Shown in pieces: positions 14,655 through 22,319 of a stretch of 64,000 nt of DNA (the stretch's first letter is position 1; every line of letters starts with the position of its first letter). The stretch is from Methylococcales bacterium. GTDB lineage: Bacteria > Pseudomonadota > Gammaproteobacteria > Methylococcales > Methylomonadaceae. The translations under genes and the position numbers were made by a program. Location: positions 29,316-93,315 of the forward strand of contig JAPLRR010000078.1 in NCBI GenBank assembly GCA_026399075.1, read 5' to 3'. The notes beneath the pieces were generated by a model. The model ran no database searches and was not told the DNA's origin. It saw nothing but the letters and a program-made list of their open reading frames with translations.

Positions 14655-17300
14655 CTATTTCTTTTTGGCGACTTTAAGGTCAGCCACAAGCAGGCGCTCA
14701 GGCAAGCTGTCAATGATTGCAATCACGTAGCCCGGGTTTATGTTGGTGCCGGGTTTTACGGCGATAAATTCCGCTTTCACTAACGTTGGCGAGGCTAGTT
14801 GGATGCCTTTTAGCAAACGGGTTTGGAAAATATCGACTTTTCTGGTACTGGTTGCACGGCCTGAATAGGGCAGCTTGATCAAAAACTTGCTGGCCCCTAA
14901 GGTAGTAACCGCTTGCTGTTGCTGGTTTTTTAATGAAAAGGCAAATACTTGGCTAGTGACTGAGCCTTTTGCAATGGCATAGGTTTTCTTTTTGGGCGGC
15001 GTAGTTGGCGACGTTAAGGAGTAACTGCTCCAATCACTTAACGCCACTTCCAGACGGTAGTTGGGCACGATGGTTCTGCTGGCAGCGGTGGCATCTAGCA
15101 TGATTGCCACTTTGTTGACCTTATCGCCAGAAATGATGTTATTGAACAAAAACACTTTAGCCGCCAGTTTTTCGCTAGTGGTACTAAACGCCGGGGTGTC
15201 AACCAGCCCTGCGGCTTTTAAGGCATCACCTTTTACAACTTCCCTAAATTCACCCGCAGTCACTTGTCGGTCATTAAGCATTAAGGCCGATGTGAACGGA
15301 TTCATTTTGGTCTCGTAAAGAATATTGTCTACGTTTTCAACAATTGCACCGTCTGTGGAAATTTCAAAATATGGTATTTCCAGTTTAAGCACGCCTTCTT
15401 TAAGCAAACGTGCGTAAGCCGTGGCATCGGCAATTTTAGAGACCACGCGGCTATTTTTCTTGCCTAAGATACGGTCTGGCTCTACTAATGAGCTGACTGA
15501 GCCGTTGGCCTTGCGGGCATGGCATTCGTCACAGATCATGGCCTTAGTTGCTACGCGGCTGTTATGGCTAATCAAATACTCATTCGATTCTGTCCAGATC
15601 AGTTGCACGTCTGCTGTTGCATAGCCTTTACTGCGCAGCAAGGCATCAAGGGCATTCTTTTGGGCAATAATATCCGAATAAGTTTGGGGCACTTCATCAG
15701 AACCTTTGCTGGCTGCTAAGTGTTCTTGGCGGCTAACAACGCGTTTGCTGGCCTTATCCATCCAGTAGTAACGGCTAGATGGTTTATAAGGCATCATTTT
15801 CAGCTTGCCGTCTTCAGCCTTGCGGTAGCGGTAGCGGACTACCAGATCCTTGTCAGCATATTTTAGCCTGACAATATGGCAGGTTTGACAAGCAACCACA
15901 TCCAAGTGCACTTGGGTGGTTTTATCCAATGAGCTGGCCACATATCCCACCATATCCCCACGGGCTTTCCACAACTCACGGTGCGCGTCCAGGATATTGG
16001 TATGACCTGAAGGTAGGGCAGGGTCTTTGGCGCCGCCAAACTTGACACCGTTATGGCAGTATTCACAAGACAAAGCGCCGGGTTGGAAATTCAGGTCTTT
16101 GCGCACGTCTTCATCAGAGTTGCCTACCAAAAAATTATGGTCGGCATCCAAGTCCACATTGCGGAAAGTGTCCTTGTAATATTGTTTGCTATGGCAAGAA
16201 TTGCAATTTTCAATATAGCGTGATGCGCCTTTGGTGGGCCATGATTTACCTTTGTGGACATCATCGGAATAATCTTCCATTAAGAGGCCATCTTGGTCGT
16301 ATTCCGGTTTGGAGACATCGCCAAAACCATAAAAGCCACGGCGCTCATGGCTGGTTTTATGGCATTGCATACAATTGGTGTCGCCAGGGAAGCGCAACAT
16401 CGGCATTTGTACTTTACCATTGCTGTCAAATGCGTCAGCGTTCCAGTGTAATAAGGGTTGGCCGTCGCTGCCATTACCACCGGGCACGGTCAATAGGGTT
16501 TTGCCTGTGTCTGAATCCGGTGCTACATTCAAAAATGCAAAAATAGCGGAATTGGCATAGCGGAAAAATCCGTTGCCGATAAATTGTTGGCTACGCAAGG
16601 CAGTCCATTCGCTAGCCGGTTTAGTGAATTTGGAAAAATCGGTGTGGCAGATCATGCAGTCAGGCTCAATCACGCCGCTTTTTTTCCAGCTCCATTTGCT
16701 TAACTGGTTGCCGCTGGTGTTGCTGCCATCCCCTTTAAGCCATTCAAAGTAATCACCGTCCAAGGGCTTAATGTCAGCATCAGCCACTTGGTCATAGCGT
16801 AAACCAGTGCGGTCTTTTTCGGCAAAGCCACCGCCATTGTGGCATTCGGCGCAGTTCTTAACCAGGCCAGCAGCACCATAATCCAAAAAGGCTGATTCGC
16901 TGGCATTAAACTTTTTGGATAGCCATTGTGGGTTATTAAGTTGTCCTGGGTTATAGCCACAGTTAAAGCCGCCAAAATAGCCAGGTGAAACTAAAGCAGG
17001 CTGCCCCCGTTGTTGTCCATAAGTATCGCTGGTTTCTTCCCGCCCCATTTCAAAATGGTAAGCCTTGCTGATTTTATCAATGTCATGGCAGCCACCACCT
17101 TCGCCGTTGCCGCAGCTCATGCGCGAACTATAGGGTTTGTTGCTGTTCAACACGTGCTGGCCTTCTTCATCCAGCAAGGGGATGGCTGGATGCAAGACGG
17201 GCAAATCAAACACATTTTCTCCGGCGACCGCCTTATTGGCGGTAAAGAGCAAAAACGCTCCCATCATCAAAAGATAATTAATAGTTGATTTTTTCATCAC
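14655..17300 (-). CDS. Large secreted multiheme cytochrome c (7 CXXCH), first gene of the series
   Basis: An 881-residue protein with signal MMKKSTINYLLMMGAFLLFTANKAVA and seven CXXCH motifs: CAECH (residue 150), CMICH (215), CMQCH (310), CNSCH (366), CEYCH (412), CQTCH (471) and CDECH (near 587). An odd CX7CH string (CGNGEGGGCH, residues 63-72) precedes them. After about residue 620 there are no haem sites, only a 260-residue region rich in Thr, Val and Lys that may be an Ig-like or surface-binding domain. A sigma-54-type promoter lies just upstream. Size and position suggest the terminal extracellular cytochrome; the family is not recognised. Confidence 0.88.
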   Translation of the reverse strand: MMKKSTINYLLMMGAFLLFTANKAVAGENVFDLPVLHPAIPLLDEEGQHVLNSNKPYSSRMSCGNGEGGGCHDIDKISKAYHFEMGREETSDTYGQQRGQPALVSPGYFGGFNCGYNPGQLNNPQWLSKKFNASESAFLDYGAAGLVKNCAECHNGGGFAEKDRTGLRYDQVADADIKPLDGDYFEWLKGDGSNTSGNQLSKWSWKKSGVIEPDCMICHTDFSKFTKPASEWTALRSQQFIGNGFFRYANSAIFAFLNVAPDSDTGKTLLTVPGGNGSDGQPLLHWNADAFDSNGKVQMPMLRFPGDTNCMQCHKTSHERRGFYGFGDVSKPEYDQDGLLMEDYSDDVHKGKSWPTKGASRYIENCNSCHSKQYYKDTFRNVDLDADHNFLVGNSDEDVRKDLNFQPGALSCEYCHNGVKFGGAKDPALPSGHTNILDAHRELWKARGDMVGYVASSLDKTTQVHLDVVACQTCHIVRLKYADKDLVVRYRYRKAEDGKLKMMPYKPSSRYYWMDKASKRVVSRQEHLAASKGSDEVPQTYSDIIAQKNALDALLRSKGYATADVQLIWTESNEYLISHNSRVATKAMICDECHARKANGSVSSLVEPDRILGKKNSRVVSKIADATAYARLLKEGVLKLEIPYFEISTDGAIVENVDNILYETKMNPFTSALMLNDRQVTAGEFREVVKGDALKAAGLVDTPAFSTTSEKLAAKVFLFNNIISGDKVNKVAIMLDATAASRTIVPNYRLEVALSDWSSYSLTSPTTPPKKKTYAIAKGSVTSQVFAFSLKNQQQQAVTTLGASKFLIKLPYSGRATSTRKVDIFQTRLLKGIQLASPTLVKAEFIAVKPGTNINPGYVIAIIDSLPERLLVADLKVAKKK

Positions 17301-17346
17301 TGAGTCTTTGTGTTAGTGTCAACGGGAAAAAGATGTAAAAGAAATA

Positions 17347-17362
17347 AGCAAGAATAGAGCCA
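17347..17362 (-). promoter_or_regulatory. Sigma-54 (-24/-12) promoter for the minus-strand cytochrome series
   Basis: Read on the minus strand, TGGCTCTATTCTTGCT matches the RpoN consensus (TGGCAC-N5-TTGCW) with exact GG-to-GC spacing. The predicted start of transcription is near 17336, about 35 nt before the 881-aa gene's ATG. A similar element precedes each giant paralog. Confidence 0.72.
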
Positions 17363-17462
17363 AGTTGAGTTGGCCTAACTCCGTAAGTGCTTAATTCCTT
17401 AGTAAAACAATTGGGTATTGTGTTTAATGAATTTAAATCAGCTAGTAACTGCGCGCCTGCGG

Positions 17463-17475
17463 TGGCAAGTTGCCA
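17463..17475. promoter_or_regulatory. TGGCAA palindrome, candidate activator site
   Basis: TGGCAAGTTGCCA is a perfect 6+1+6 palindrome about 100 bp upstream of the -24 element at 17362. The half-site TGGCAA also opens the shared box upstream of the giant paralogs. Its use as an activator site is inferred. Confidence 0.4.
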
Positions 17476-17485
17476 TAAATTAGGG

Positions 17486-17522
17486 GATATGCCTTAGTTT
17501 TAAGCAAAAAATAAGGCATATC
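17486..17522. promoter_or_regulatory. 11-bp inverted repeat, candidate enhancer site
   Basis: GATATGCCTTA (17486-17496) and TAAGGCATATC (17512-17522) are perfect inverted repeats separated by 15 bp. They are centred about 143 bp upstream of the sigma-54 element, a usual distance for enhancer-binding activators. No T-run follows on either strand, so a terminator is unlikely. Confidence 0.45.
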
Positions 17523-17977
17523 ACACACTGTGGTTATTCTTTTAAGGTAAAACATGGGTTTATGTTGCTTTTGTCAAAAGTAAAATTTTTTGTGCGCTCT
17601 GGTGTTTACATAAACTTGAAATAAAACCACTGACGGTTTATCGGTAAAAAAGCTGCTTAAAGCGCCTAAAATTGCAGTCTGCGCAAAAATTGACTGCAAA
17701 TAAGGTATGAACAGCCGATTTGCCCAACGATTAAAAGTTGCTATAACGTAGGCCGCTTTTAACCTTTTATCGAGGTGCTGCCATTTAGATTTTGGATATA
17801 CAGCAAGTCCTATGCCTATTTTGAGCTGTAGGGCACTTTTGGTGATTGCGGGTAAATCCCTTCGGAGGAACTGTTTTTGAGTTTCGGCAAGGATGCTGTT
17901 TGGTCGACTGATGGTTGGTGTCGGTGTTAAGCGTAGGTGTTTTTGGCGGGGTAGTAAGTTTGCTCTTATTGTCTTGC

Positions 17978-18014
17978 GGCAAATGACCTGATTTTTAATA
18001 AAACTGGGGCAAAT
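17978..18014. promoter_or_regulatory. Upstream box shared with giant paralog B
   Basis: GGCAAATGACC (17978-17988) is followed 19 bp later by a second GGCAAAT (18008-18014). The same 11-mer occurs in a perfect inverted repeat upstream of paralog B (48272-48314). It lies roughly 280 bp upstream of the -24 element. Confidence 0.45.
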
Positions 18015-18269
18015 CCCCTAGCATCAAACAATAGGTGCAAATTAGCTTACAAAAAACAATTGATTATAAGCTGCCAGTGGAGGAGGGGGCTTTCTAATTT
18101 TTCAATAAATTAACCACTCATTCGGTTAAATAGCCTCTTTTTTATTGGGCAATTTATCTTTAGCCGTTAAATTACACCCCCCACCTAATTCTTCGTATTT
18201 TTAATAAATATCATTAAATCAATCAGCTATGTATCTATCTTTCCGTCATTTGGGGAGGATTTATTAGCT

Positions 18270-18285
18270 TGGCGCTAATTTTGCT
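18270..18285 (+). promoter_or_regulatory. Sigma-54 (-24/-12) promoter for giant cytochrome A
   Basis: TGGCGCTAATTTTGCT has the invariant GG (18271-18272) and GC (18283-18284) at exact RpoN spacing and a perfect TTGCT. The predicted transcription start is near 18296, leaving a leader of about 55 nt before the ATG. Confidence 0.72.
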
Positions 18286-18350
18286 TTAGGTTGCCATAAG
18301 CCCGAAATGTCCGGGTTAATTAGCCAGAATCTTATAATAAACAGAGAGAT

Positions 18351-21300
18351 ATGATCATGAAAGACAATCCCACAAGTAAGCCGGGTAAGCAGGGGAGCGG
18401 TTTTTTGCTCTCTGCGGCGGTTGCAATGCTGCTTGTTATGCCCTTACAGGGAGTCACAGCTGCAACGCTAGTTCCCAGCATAAAAGCAACGGCAGGTATC
18501 GATAAAAAACTAAATAGATTAGTGGTATCTGGTAAAACCGTTGGTATGGCGGTAGGTTCAGCGGTGTCAATTTATGATGCCGCTGACCACCGCTTGTTGT
18601 TCGCCGGACAAACCGATGCCAAATCGGCTTTTAAGTTTATTGTCCAGCAAGATGCCGTGCCTTGTATTGTCCAGCTTGAAACCACAAGTGCCGAATTGGC
18701 AGTGGCTGTAGCGGGTACACCAAAAACCTGTAAAGTCAAACCAGCCTGTAGCATTAAAGGTGGTAACCGCTTTATTAGCGAAGCCACGCCGCAGACCTTT
18801 GATATGGTCACCAAAAATAAAGGGTTGATGTTTGATTGGGATATGGGCGATGGCACTAAAGAAACCAATAAACTGAGTGTGCCCCATACTTATAAATTTG
18901 CTGGGCTTTATCAGGTTAATGCGGCGGGCAAGGATGCCAGCGGCAACCAGTGTTCAGATTCTGTGACTGTGTCGGTTGCACCGCCCGCCAATACCAATTC
19001 CAATGGGCCAGTGGCGGAGTCCGGTTCGCGGCCTAAAACCGCAGCGGGTATGCCGGGTGCAAATGGTGCCAATGATGTCGATGCCTTGGTGGTGTTCCCG
19101 TTTGAAGATATGGGTATGGAAGGCGGTAGCCAAATCAACATTCCCTACAATGCGCTATTTCCATATAACGCTTTGAATGCACAAGTTATCCGCAAAGTGG
19201 CTAAGAAGCCGATCATTGTTGATTCTAACACGGCTAGTGTTTACTATTCTGCCGCTGCCAATCCGGTAGACCCAATGGGTGCAGGTTCCATCAACTCAAC
19301 TAGCCAAAATTATTTTTCTGATGGTGCAAAAGGGGCAAACTTTGACCCGGATGCAACCAAGGCAAAAGCGACCACTACTGGTGAAACGGTTTATAAAGAT
19401 GACCATACGTTTAATATAGCCAACATAGCCAAAACAGAGTTTTGGGATAAGGCACACCAACCGAATGCGTCTAAGTTGACAACACCAGTGCCAGAAAAAG
19501 GCCTGTCCCAAGCAGATACCCAAAACACTTTCGTGCCAGCCAAACCATTGGCTTTGCCCGATCAAGGTTTGCGTGGCAATGTTGATAAGGGCGTGGCTGT
19601 GAGGGCGATGCCGGGTATTTCTGACCCTTATAAAGCCAACGTGCCGCAAAAATTTGATTATAGTGCTGCCCAGCAATCGTTTGTGGCACAAAACATACCT
19701 GCCACTTCTATTGACGACCAAGGCCGAACTAACCCATATCCTTTGATGCGGGTTGAAGCCAAAGACAGTTCTGGTGCCGTAAAATCAGCCATTGATGCGG
19801 TGTACACCACGGCATCAGAAACAGGTTGTGTACAGTGTCATTATAAAGGCGAAAAGGGGGCGGATGATAAAGTCTGGCGTACGCCCGTCACTATTAAAGA
19901 ATTGCTTAATCCCGACGGCACACCCGGACCGGCAACAGGCAAAGGCGAATTCCCGCCCCTTAACCCACCGACACCCGTGCTGACAGGTGATGCCATTGCC
20001 GATTTTAAAAAATACGGTTATGGCCCTGCAACCCGCAACTTGTTTGACGGCAAGTTTGCGTTGAATCCAGCGCAAGCGATTATTGCCCCAGGCATTACTT
20101 TGGAATATGACGCCAATGGTATACGTACAGACCGTGTTGCTGAATCCCGCTGGTTGAAACCCGACGGTACCACTAGCTCCACTAATCCTACGAAAGATGC
20201 GACTTGGAAATTGCAAATCCGCCTGAAATTTAAAGATGCCAGTGCGTATGGGGATGATAATTGGCAAAACCGAGAAAAAGCAGCGCGTTGGAACAATATG
20301 CTGCTGCATGATTACATGACCCCGATTAACTACAATAACGCGCGTGATGACGTTTTTGCGGAAATTGTCGATGACAAATACTTAACCCGCAACTCTGTCA
20401 CTATGTGTGCATCGCATCATACCAGTACGCTTAAGTTTGATACCGGTGCAGGGGCTTACAGCCAAGTCAAGACGCTTTCTGACTACACCCGAACTGAACA
20501 TGCGTTTCATGGCAAGATGCAAGTGTATAAGCGTGATGTAACAGCCGCTGAATCTGCCGATAAGATGGCGCATACCAAAGGCGAGTTGATCCGTAATGAG
20601 CGCGGACATCCAATTATGTGGGGTGGCCGTGGTTGGGATACTATCGATAACGATGCCAACCGTTTGCCGATGACACTGGATGCCAGTGGTAAATACACCG
20701 TGCTTGCAACCGTGTTTCCTACCGCAGACCGTAATAACTGGAAACCTGACTTGTTCCCGCAGCATCCTTTAGGCGAAGAAATGTTGCCTGTGGGCGAAAA
20801 CATCCCAATGGAAAAAAACTGTTTAACCTGCCATACCGGTAAAACCGAGAAAAGCTACCGCGACATCCACCATGCAGCGGGCATGAAGTGTGACAGTTGC
20901 CACGGAGGTATGTTGGCGGTGGGCTTGACTTATCCGCATGAAATGTATGACGGCAACTTAACAGCCGCAGGTGCATTAGGTGTTGATAAAGCAGACACTT
21001 TAACTGCGCCAGACTTCCGTCGGGCTTGGTTGGATGAACCGAACTGCGGTTCTTGCCATGTCGGCGATGCCAATTTGGCGAAAGAAGGTGATGCGGGGCT
21101 GAAGCATTATTTCAGTGCGGGTGCCACCAAACAAGGTTGGATGGATGGCGACAAGGCTAATGCTACGATACATCCGGTCAATGCACGTTTTGCTGTTATG
21201 CCTAGCAAACAATATTTGCCAGAAAAATTGACGGCAACAGCAGCAGATGTCACCGCAGGAAAAGCGGCTAAAGTCGGTGACACCTATTACTCAAACCGTG

Positions 21301-22052
21301 AGGTATCGCAAGCCTTATACCGCAAGAGTGGTGATGTGCATGGCAGTGGCGCTAACGGCGTACTCAATTGCTCCACTTGCCATGGTGGTTCACACGGCAT
21401 TTGGCCCAATAAAGACCCCAATGCCAATGACAACGTGACTTCCAAGCAATTGCAAGGTTATGACGGCAATATCGCTGAATGTTCTACCTGCCATATTAAA
21501 GAAGACTTTAAGACGGGCTTGGTGGCAACAGATGGCGGTAGCGTCAACTTGGGTGTAGGCCAAGGTGTCAGGGCGGGTACGGTGGTATCCCCTACCAGTG
21601 CTAAAGCCTATTTGGCTGGCCCCCATGGTATGCATCCAGTCGGTGACGTTTATTGGTATAAACATGCCGATGGTGCCGCATCCAGTGCTAAACCTGTCAA
21701 AGTCAAAGGCCAAGAAATGAATGGCGGTTGGCATAATGATATGGCCAGCAAACCAGGGCCAGACGGGGAAGACCAATGTGCTGCCTGCCATGGCGCTGAC
21801 CACAAAGGTACGCGTTTATCTCGGACTTTGGCTGACCGCACTTTAGTCAACAGCAAAGGCGTTGCGATCAAGGTTGCCAAAGATAAAATCATCGGCTGCG
21901 ATTTGTGCCATGCCTTGAAGAAGAGCTTTGCAACAGCACCTGACCCTAAATCACCCACAGGCGGCTGGCCTAAAGCCAAGCTGCATATGCCACCGATGCC
22001 AGAACCGGTGGCTATACCCGGATCAACGGGTGGAGGTGGCGGGCACGGCTAG
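18351..22052 (+). CDS. Giant secreted PKD-domain multiheme cytochrome, paralog A
   Basis: A 1233-residue exported protein. The signal segment is SGFLLSAAVAMLLVMPLQGVTAA. An Ig-like region (about 45-130) and a PKD-like domain (about 150-225, with FDWDMGDGT and PHTYKFAGLYQVNAAGKD) follow. Next is a 270-residue region without Cys motifs, then eight CXXCH: CVQCH (residue 493) and seven between 824 and 1187 (CLTCH, CDSCH, CGSCH, CSTCH, CSTCH, CAACH, CDLCH). A CASHH motif at residue 686 is conserved as CSGHH in paralog B. The C-terminus is Gly-rich. Role unknown; a cell-surface electron-transfer protein is inferred. GAGAGAT precedes the ATG; residue 3 is an alternative start. Confidence 0.9.
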   Translation: MIMKDNPTSKPGKQGSGFLLSAAVAMLLVMPLQGVTAATLVPSIKATAGIDKKLNRLVVSGKTVGMAVGSAVSIYDAADHRLLFAGQTDAKSAFKFIVQQDAVPCIVQLETTSAELAVAVAGTPKTCKVKPACSIKGGNRFISEATPQTFDMVTKNKGLMFDWDMGDGTKETNKLSVPHTYKFAGLYQVNAAGKDASGNQCSDSVTVSVAPPANTNSNGPVAESGSRPKTAAGMPGANGANDVDALVVFPFEDMGMEGGSQINIPYNALFPYNALNAQVIRKVAKKPIIVDSNTASVYYSAAANPVDPMGAGSINSTSQNYFSDGAKGANFDPDATKAKATTTGETVYKDDHTFNIANIAKTEFWDKAHQPNASKLTTPVPEKGLSQADTQNTFVPAKPLALPDQGLRGNVDKGVAVRAMPGISDPYKANVPQKFDYSAAQQSFVAQNIPATSIDDQGRTNPYPLMRVEAKDSSGAVKSAIDAVYTTASETGCVQCHYKGEKGADDKVWRTPVTIKELLNPDGTPGPATGKGEFPPLNPPTPVLTGDAIADFKKYGYGPATRNLFDGKFALNPAQAIIAPGITLEYDANGIRTDRVAESRWLKPDGTTSSTNPTKDATWKLQIRLKFKDASAYGDDNWQNREKAARWNNMLLHDYMTPINYNNARDDVFAEIVDDKYLTRNSVTMCASHHTSTLKFDTGAGAYSQVKTLSDYTRTEHAFHGKMQVYKRDVTAAESADKMAHTKGELIRNERGHPIMWGGRGWDTIDNDANRLPMTLDASGKYTVLATVFPTADRNNWKPDLFPQHPLGEEMLPVGENIPMEKNCLTCHTGKTEKSYRDIHHAAGMKCDSCHGGMLAVGLTYPHEMYDGNLTAAGALGVDKADTLTAPDFRRAWLDEPNCGSCHVGDANLAKEGDAGLKHYFSAGATKQGWMDGDKANATIHPVNARFAVMPSKQYLPEKLTATAADVTAGKAAKVGDTYYSNREVSQALYRKSGDVHGSGANGVLNCSTCHGGSHGIWPNKDPNANDNVTSKQLQGYDGNIAECSTCHIKEDFKTGLVATDGGSVNLGVGQGVRAGTVVSPTSAKAYLAGPHGMHPVGDVYWYKHADGAASSAKPVKVKGQEMNGGWHNDMASKPGPDGEDQCAACHGADHKGTRLSRTLADRTLVNSKGVAIKVAKDKIIGCDLCHALKKSFATAPDPKSPTGGWPKAKLHMPPMPEPVAIPGSTGGGGGHG

Positions 22053-22064
22053 TTTTGGAGGGTT

Positions 22065-22096
22065 GGGGTGGGCTGTTAAAGCCCGCCCCTTTTTTC
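22065..22096 (+). terminator. Intrinsic terminator of giant cytochrome A
   Basis: GGGGTGGGCT, loop GTTAA and AGCCCGCCCC form a 10-bp stem with one G-T wobble, followed by a run of T (22090-22095). It lies 13 bp after the stop codon. Confidence 0.85.
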
Positions 22097-22238
22097 CTTT
22101 TAGTTTAGTGCGATACATTAATTAACGGGATGGGCTCAGCCTGTCCATGTGGTATGCAGTGTAGTATTGCCTAAGGCATTGTTTTTTTGATGCCAAATCT
22201 GTAGCTGCTTTAGCTGATGGCCGCAGGTTTTTAGGCAG

Positions 22239-22266
22239 GGGGTGCAGGGATGCACCCCTTTTTTTT
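22239..22266 (+). terminator. Strong orphan terminator
   Basis: GGGGTGCA and TGCACCCC form a perfect 8-bp stem around GGGA, followed by eight T. It lies about 145 bp beyond the paralog A terminator with no gene between. It may back up that terminator or end a short unannotated RNA. On the minus strand it has no T-run, so it is not a recG terminator. Confidence 0.75.
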
Positions 22267-22319
22267 GCGCTATCCGTAGCGCCAATGCTCCCCACTACCT
22301 CAAGGGATTCAACAGCCCA

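Larger units (their letters stand above)
17301..18350. other. 1.05-kb divergent regulatory region
   Basis: The region between the minus-strand series and giant paralog A holds two divergent sigma-54 elements, two palindromic candidate activator sites near 17463-17522 and the GGCAAATGACC box at 17978. A 65-codon frame at 17785-17982 (minus) has no signal, domain or ribosome-binding site and is not called. The rest is AT-rich with no other structure I can name. Confidence 0.6.

Noticed and set aside
17785..17982. 65-codon frame on the minus strand in the divergent regulatory region
   Set aside because: No ribosome-binding site, odd composition (Thr/Pro/Lys/Asn), and it overlaps a shared regulatory box.
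17301..18350. Riboswitch (for example c-di-GMP or cobalamin type) before the cytochrome genes
   Set aside because: No conserved riboswitch core was recognised, and the predicted leaders after the sigma-54 starts are only about 35-60 nt.
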